This document shows positions 59,861 through 64,000 of a DNA stretch of 64,000 nucleotides, in pieces. Location: positions 40,442,079 to 40,506,078 of the forward strand of contig CM055313.2 in the NCBI GenBank assembly GCA_029255685.2, in the 5' to 3' direction. The translations under genes were made by a program, and so were the position numbers. The notes under the pieces were generated by a model that saw nothing but the letters and a program-made list of their open reading frames with translations, did no database searches and was not told where the DNA came from. Numbering within the stretch: position 1 is the stretch's first letter; each line of letters begins with the position of its first letter. The stretch comes from Silene conica. Lineage: Eukaryota; Streptophyta; Magnoliopsida; Caryophyllales; Caryophyllaceae.

Positions 59861-59892
59861 TCCGCGCGCATCGCGCGCGGAGAAACAACTAG
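59861..59892 (+). mobile_element. Helitron 3' terminus (GC-rich hairpin plus CTAG)
   Basis: A perfect 9-bp stem TCCGCGCGC/GCGCGCGGA with loop ATC lies at 59861-59881. GAAACAA and CTAG at 59889-59892 follow, and the next base is T. This is the canonical right end of a Helitron, on the same strand as RepHel and 14.8 kb downstream of it. The terminator hairpin differs in sequence from that at 16146, so the two elements belong to different families. Confidence 0.85.
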
Positions 59893-60680
59893 TTGAATAA
59901 AAAAGACATGAATATAGAAATAACCTTTAGATCTATATGGAATCGGCCTAAGAACTACCGAGTGTATAACCCAAATTTCAATGTAGAAATTCTCCTTTGA
60001 TTGCACCCAAGATGGCCGAGAAAAAAATACCCTTAAAATCACCACCTTGATTACTATTAATGTTGAGGTTTTTATTTTTTAGGGTTTTTTTTAGATGATG
60101 AACTGATGAGAAAAATAAGAGAGATCATTACTCTTATTCTCTCCAGTCCACACGGCAACAACTACTACACTAAACGTGTAAGTTGTTTTGTTTTTGTGTT
60201 GTTTATCATATAGGAGACTCATTTAGAGTTTGCACTTATCCGAACTACTTAAAATATCTCCATGTATTTTAATGCATGTACTCGAAAAATATCCCATATT
60301 AATTTCCGGAGAACATTTTCGGAAATGTAACATATACACAATTTTAGGAGAATGTTAATTAATGATCTTATAATTAATTAACCTAATTATATTATTCTAA
60401 AATATCATATATTAAAATATATAATTAATAAATATAACATTTATATATATTTGTTAGAATTAACATTTAATTCATTTCTCCTAATTATTATTTAATCATA
60501 TTAAATGTTTATCATCTATTTAACTACATTTAGCTAAGTTTAGCATTTTCGTAATTATATCTATATATAATCACATTTCTTAGTACTATCCTACAGGTGT
60601 GACCTTGAGGGATCAGCTGATTACCGCCATCATATGACAGTAACGTCAAATAACCATTGAGTGCGATTACGATTCTCATA
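59893..60680 (-). repeat. Probable 3' LTR remnant of copia-3
   Basis: The segment CCTACAGGTGTGACCTTGAG to CAGTAACGTCAAATAACC (60590-60655) matches the conserved part of the other copia LTRs (for example 9645-9720). It lies to the left of the copia-3 pol, as a minus-strand 3' LTR should. A polypurine-type GAGTGGGAGA (minus strand) lies at 60690-60699. The exact LTR ends are not visible. The left limit is the Helitron end, so the Helitron may have inserted in this LTR. Confidence 0.45.
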
Positions 60681-61401
60681 TCCATAAATTTCTCCCACTC
60701 AATGGAAGACAAATTGCAAAGTCCTACCTTACAAGGTCGTATCTCCCATGTAATCATATCAAGAGCGGTTTTCTCGACTAGAGAGTAACATAACTGATAT
60801 ACGAATCATATTTGAGCACGGCCATGCATTTAAGTTACTACTCCTTGAGTGGCCCTGAGAATATATACAAAACCTGATAAAGGCTGGATATTTTCCTTGA
60901 CTTATAACCTGCCGATGGAAGCACAACATGAAATGGCCCAGTAAAAGTCTGATTGACCTCCTTTTACGGTGCGACGTAGAACAGAAACCTAAACCACCCA
61001 AAAACTGTCTATATCGCAAGAAATAGGCAATGGTCAAAAGAACTGACTTTAGGAATCACAATAGGCGTTCTATCCACGACCAGGCACCTAATGTATCTTA
61101 ACATTTAGGACTCTATGTAGTGGTCACCATGTTCTATGCGGTATCAGATACCCATATTTGTTATTTATCAGTCAAACGTTTAAGTTATGGCATATTGAAC
61201 CATCCATCCTTCAACTAACAAAATAATGACCTGAGTTATCAGCTCATTTTGGTGTTTACGGACAAAACATACATATAAAGTAAAAAAGTTCACTTTGTGG
61301 TGTTCAAAATTGCCATACAATCCACATGAAATACAATATAAAGAAATTCAATGATTTTATTAAGTAGTAATTGAAATGATCAAATATCAATCAAATAATA
61401 T
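60681..61401 (-). other. Copia-3 region between pol stop and LTR
   Basis: This is non-coding. It includes the purine-rich tract near 60690 that usually primes plus-strand synthesis. Nothing else was recognised. Confidence 0.35.
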
Positions 61402-63689
61402 TTAATACAACTCTGGAACACGTTTTATCCCCATGGATGTGATGTGCCCTTCATATTTACTATGCGGTAGTGCCTTAGTGAGTGGATCTGCAATGTTTTT
61501 ATCCGTTCCAATCTTGCACAACGCTATCTCCTTTTGCTCCACGTAATCTCTTATTAGATGAGCTTTTCTAAGTACATGTCTAGATTTGTTACTAGACTTA
61601 GGCTCCCTAGCCTGGAAGATGGCACCACTATTATCGCAATAAAGGGTGATTGGATCTTTCACACTAGGTACTACCTTTAGTCCTTGTAAGAAATAACGCA
61701 TCCAAATAGCTTCCTTTGCATCTTCGGAAGCTGCCATGTACTCAGACTCTATTGTAGAATATGCTGTAACGCTTTGCTTGGAACTCTTCCAGCTGACTGC
61801 TCCACCATTAAGAGTAAAGACAAAACCCGACTGAGATTTGGAATCATCACGATCAGTTTGGAAACTAGCATCTGTGTAACCTTTAGCACATAGCTCCGTG
61901 TCTTCACCATATACCAGAGCCCAATCCTTAGTCCTTCATAAGTACTTAAGGCTGTTATTGACGGTCATGCAGTGACTTTCACCTGGATCCTTTTGGTAAT
62001 GGCTGACCATACTCAATGCATATGCCACGTTTGGACGTGTGCACATCATGACATACATGATCGATCCTACTGCCGAAGCATAATGAATCCGACTCATGCA
62101 TTCAGTTTCTTTCGGTGTTTTAGGTGATTTAGTCTTACTCAGATGCACCCCATGAACAACAGGAAGGTAACCCCTCTTGGAGTTTGTCATACTGAATCTG
62201 TCAAGAATCTTATCTATATAATCTTCTTGACTCAATGCTAACATCCTTTTCGATCTATCTCTATAGATACGGATGCCTAGAATCCTTTGTGCCTCACCCA
62301 AATCTTTCATTTTGAATTGGTTCTCACCATGTCTTAACCGACGAGAGCATGTGAATGTCGTTTCCAATCAGTAGAATGTCATCTACATACAATACTAGGA
62401 ACACGATTTTGCTCCCACTTGACTTGATATACAGACATGGTTCCTCGACACTTCAAATGAATCCGTTCTGTTTTATCACGTCATCAAAATTATGATTCCA
62501 ACTCCGTGATGCTTGCTTAAGTCCATAGATGGAACGCTTAAGCTTGCACAATTTCTTAGAATGTTTAGGATCTATGAAACCCTCAGGCTGTATCATATAC
62601 AGTTCTTCTTCCAAAAACCCGTTTAGGAAGGCGATTTTCAACACCTATTTACTAAATCTCATAATCATGAAATGCGGATATCGCTAAGATATTCCGAATA
62701 TATATAAGCATAACAACTGGAGCAAAAATGTCATCATAGTGCAACCCTTGTACTTGAGTGAAACCTTTTGCTACCAATCGTGCTTTATATACATCTGGTT
62801 GTCCATCTAATGCGTGATTTATCTTATAAAGCCATTTGCACTGTAGGGGTCTCACTTTATATACATCTCGTGCATGGAATCTATTTCGGACTGGATGGAT
62901 TCGAGCCATAACATAGAGTCAGAACAGGTCATGGCTCGTTTTTAGGTAGCTGGTTCATTACGCTCAAGGAGTAAAATGTTTTCTACACCACCCTCCTCAA
63001 CCATACCAATGTATCGGTCTGGGGGGTGAGAAACTCGAACCGACCTCCTAGGTTCCTCCAGAATGGATACCATAGAAGATGTGGAAGGAACACTTTCTTC
63101 CATCATACTGTTGGTATCTGGTTCTTGAACCTCTGACAAATCAAAAGTCCTACTACACTATTTGTTCGAGAGAAACTCTTTCTCTAAAAACTTCGCACTA
63201 GCCGCAACAAAAACTCTTTGTTCGGTAGGTGAATAAAAGTAGTGACCAAAAATTCCTTTCGGATAACCTACAAAGTAAGTCTTGACCGATCGTGGGCATA
63301 GCTTGTCTTCGTGTCTCCACTTGACATAAGCTTCACAGCCCCAAACCCGAATAAAAGACAAGTCAGGAACTTTTCCTTTCCACGTTTCATATGGAGTCTT
63401 GTCCGCTGCTTTAGTCGGACTTCGGTTAAGTATTAGAGCAGCCGATTGAAGAGAAAATCCCCATAATGAATCAAGCACAACCGTGTGACTCATCATGGAT
63501 CGAACCATATCTAATAAAGTTCGGTTTCTCCGTTCGGATACATCATTCAATTGTGGTGTTCCAGGTGGAGTCAACTGTGATACAATACCATGGTCTTTTA
63601 GGTGTTGATCAAACTCAGTCGAAAGATATTCGCCACCACGATCAGATCGAAGTGCTTTAATCTTCCTATCCAATTAGTTCTCAACCTTT
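61402..63689 (-). pseudogene. Ty1/copia pol, broken (copia-3)
   Basis: Read on the minus strand, the parts are: integrase core from about 63673 (SDRGGEY, SERRNRT in place of the usual AERRNRT), integrase C-terminal region to about 63158, linker, then reverse transcriptase start (KWLYKINHAL, KARLVAKGFTQ) at 62909-62652. RT continues (IYGLKQASRSW) at 62644-62453, the RT/RNase H linker is at 62367-61936, and RNase H ends at 61737-61402 (LYCDNSGAIF, ADPLTKALP). The frame changes and stops between these pieces show at least four lesions. YVDD is near 62380 but in a broken frame. Gag, protease and the integrase N-terminus are missing because the element is cut at about 63690. The intact C-terminal end here is what shows that copia-1 lost its last ~45 residues. 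Confidence 0.88.
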
Positions 63690-64000
63690 GATGCCCGTCG
63701 TTGAGGGTACCAAAGATAAAATTTATAATTCCTAACTTTAACAATAGATAGCGAAATTCAGGGTCGAACCACAAGGAGGTGGGGAATGTTTATTGTTTGG
63801 TGTTAATGTTTTAAGGTAACAATTTTGGGGGTTTTAATGGTTGTTACTAAGTCTAGAAACAAAGATAAAAATAAAACAAGAAAATAAAGATGAGATTAAA
63901 ACTATATTAAAAGAGATGCTAGGATGTTTGGGTAATAAATAGCTAAGGTAATATAAATCCTAAGGTCAACATGTATTGCAGTCGCGTAAGGGGTGTAACA
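63690..64000. repeat. AT-rich repeat truncating copia-3 (runs off window)
   Basis: This begins about TGATGCCCGTCGTTGAGGG, directly after copia-3 integrase sequence. CCAAAGATAAAATTTATAA and GGGTCGAACCACAAGGAGG match in order and spacing the repeat at 19834-20585. No coding sequence is seen in the part present. The class is unknown. Confidence 0.4.

Larger units (their letters stand above)
23828..59892 (+). mobile_element. Large autonomous-type Helitron (about 36 kb), 5' end tentative
   Basis: The 3' end is well defined at 59861-59892 (hairpin plus CTAG, next base T). On the same strand upstream lies a Rep/helicase gene of plant Helitron type at 40315-45063, followed by RPA-like genes, the standard companion of plant Helitrons. 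The 5' end is inferred only as lying between 23394 and 24322. The element carries paralogous sets of cargo: three RPA-like genes, two ~330-residue unknowns, two two-exon unknowns, five F-box-like genes and a captured host gene fragment. Nesting of several Helitrons sharing one 3' end is the main alternative to a single element. Confidence 0.6.

Noticed and set aside
60530-61037. Two minus-strand frames of 75 and 92 codons left of copia-3
   Set aside because: They lie in the region after the pol stop and in the LTR, without motifs.

Overview
This is plant nuclear DNA, most likely from a eudicot. The sequence is AT-rich, genes have GT-AG introns, three LTR-retrotransposon primer-binding sites match plant initiator-Met tRNA, and Ty1/copia, Ty3/gypsy, Helitron and MITE-like elements are nested in one another. 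I cannot name the species, and I see no ordinary single-copy host gene that is complete. Nearly everything supportable is transposon or transposon cargo.

Layout. 1-15.6 kb is a nest of LTR retrotransposons on the minus strand. A gypsy element (gypsy-1: gag start, PBS and a 2.9 kb LTR) sits inside the RNase H end of a copia element (copia-1: pol, leader, PBS and LTR at 3.5-9.8 kb). Copia-1 in turn sits inside a second gypsy relative (gypsy-2: non-coding interior, PBS and a 3.0 kb LTR at 9.8-15.6 kb). Both gypsy LTRs carry two arrays of hairpin-forming repeats. 15.6-23.4 kb holds a Helitron 3' end, a MITE-like inverted-repeat element, low-complexity DNA, an LTR scrap, a gag-only copia remnant on the plus strand and a copia solo LTR with a perfect 5-bp target duplication.

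About 23.8-59.9 kb is read as one very large Helitron of roughly 36 kb. Its 3' end is clear: a 9-bp-stem hairpin followed by CTAG before a T at 59,892. Its 5' end is uncertain. It encodes a Rep/PIF1-helicase (RepHel) transposase, complete except for one in-frame stop. It also carries cargo in several paralogous copies: three RPA70-like genes (one intact, one with a single stop, one ruined), two related ~330-residue proteins of unknown function, two related two-exon genes of unknown function, and five F-box-like genes. Four of the F-box-like genes lie on the minus strand, three of them tail-to-tail with an RPA-like gene. A fragment of a host ankyrin/CCCH tandem-zinc-finger gene has been captured and joined to the degenerate third RPA-like copy. 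This repeated cargo is the part of the window most likely to be undescribed.

59.9-64 kb holds a decayed third copia element on the minus strand, cut at its right side by another AT-rich repeat that resembles one at 19.8-20.6 kb. RepHel would nick, unwind and move the element. The RPA-like proteins would coat single-stranded DNA, as proposed for other plant Helitrons. The roles of the other cargo families are unknown.
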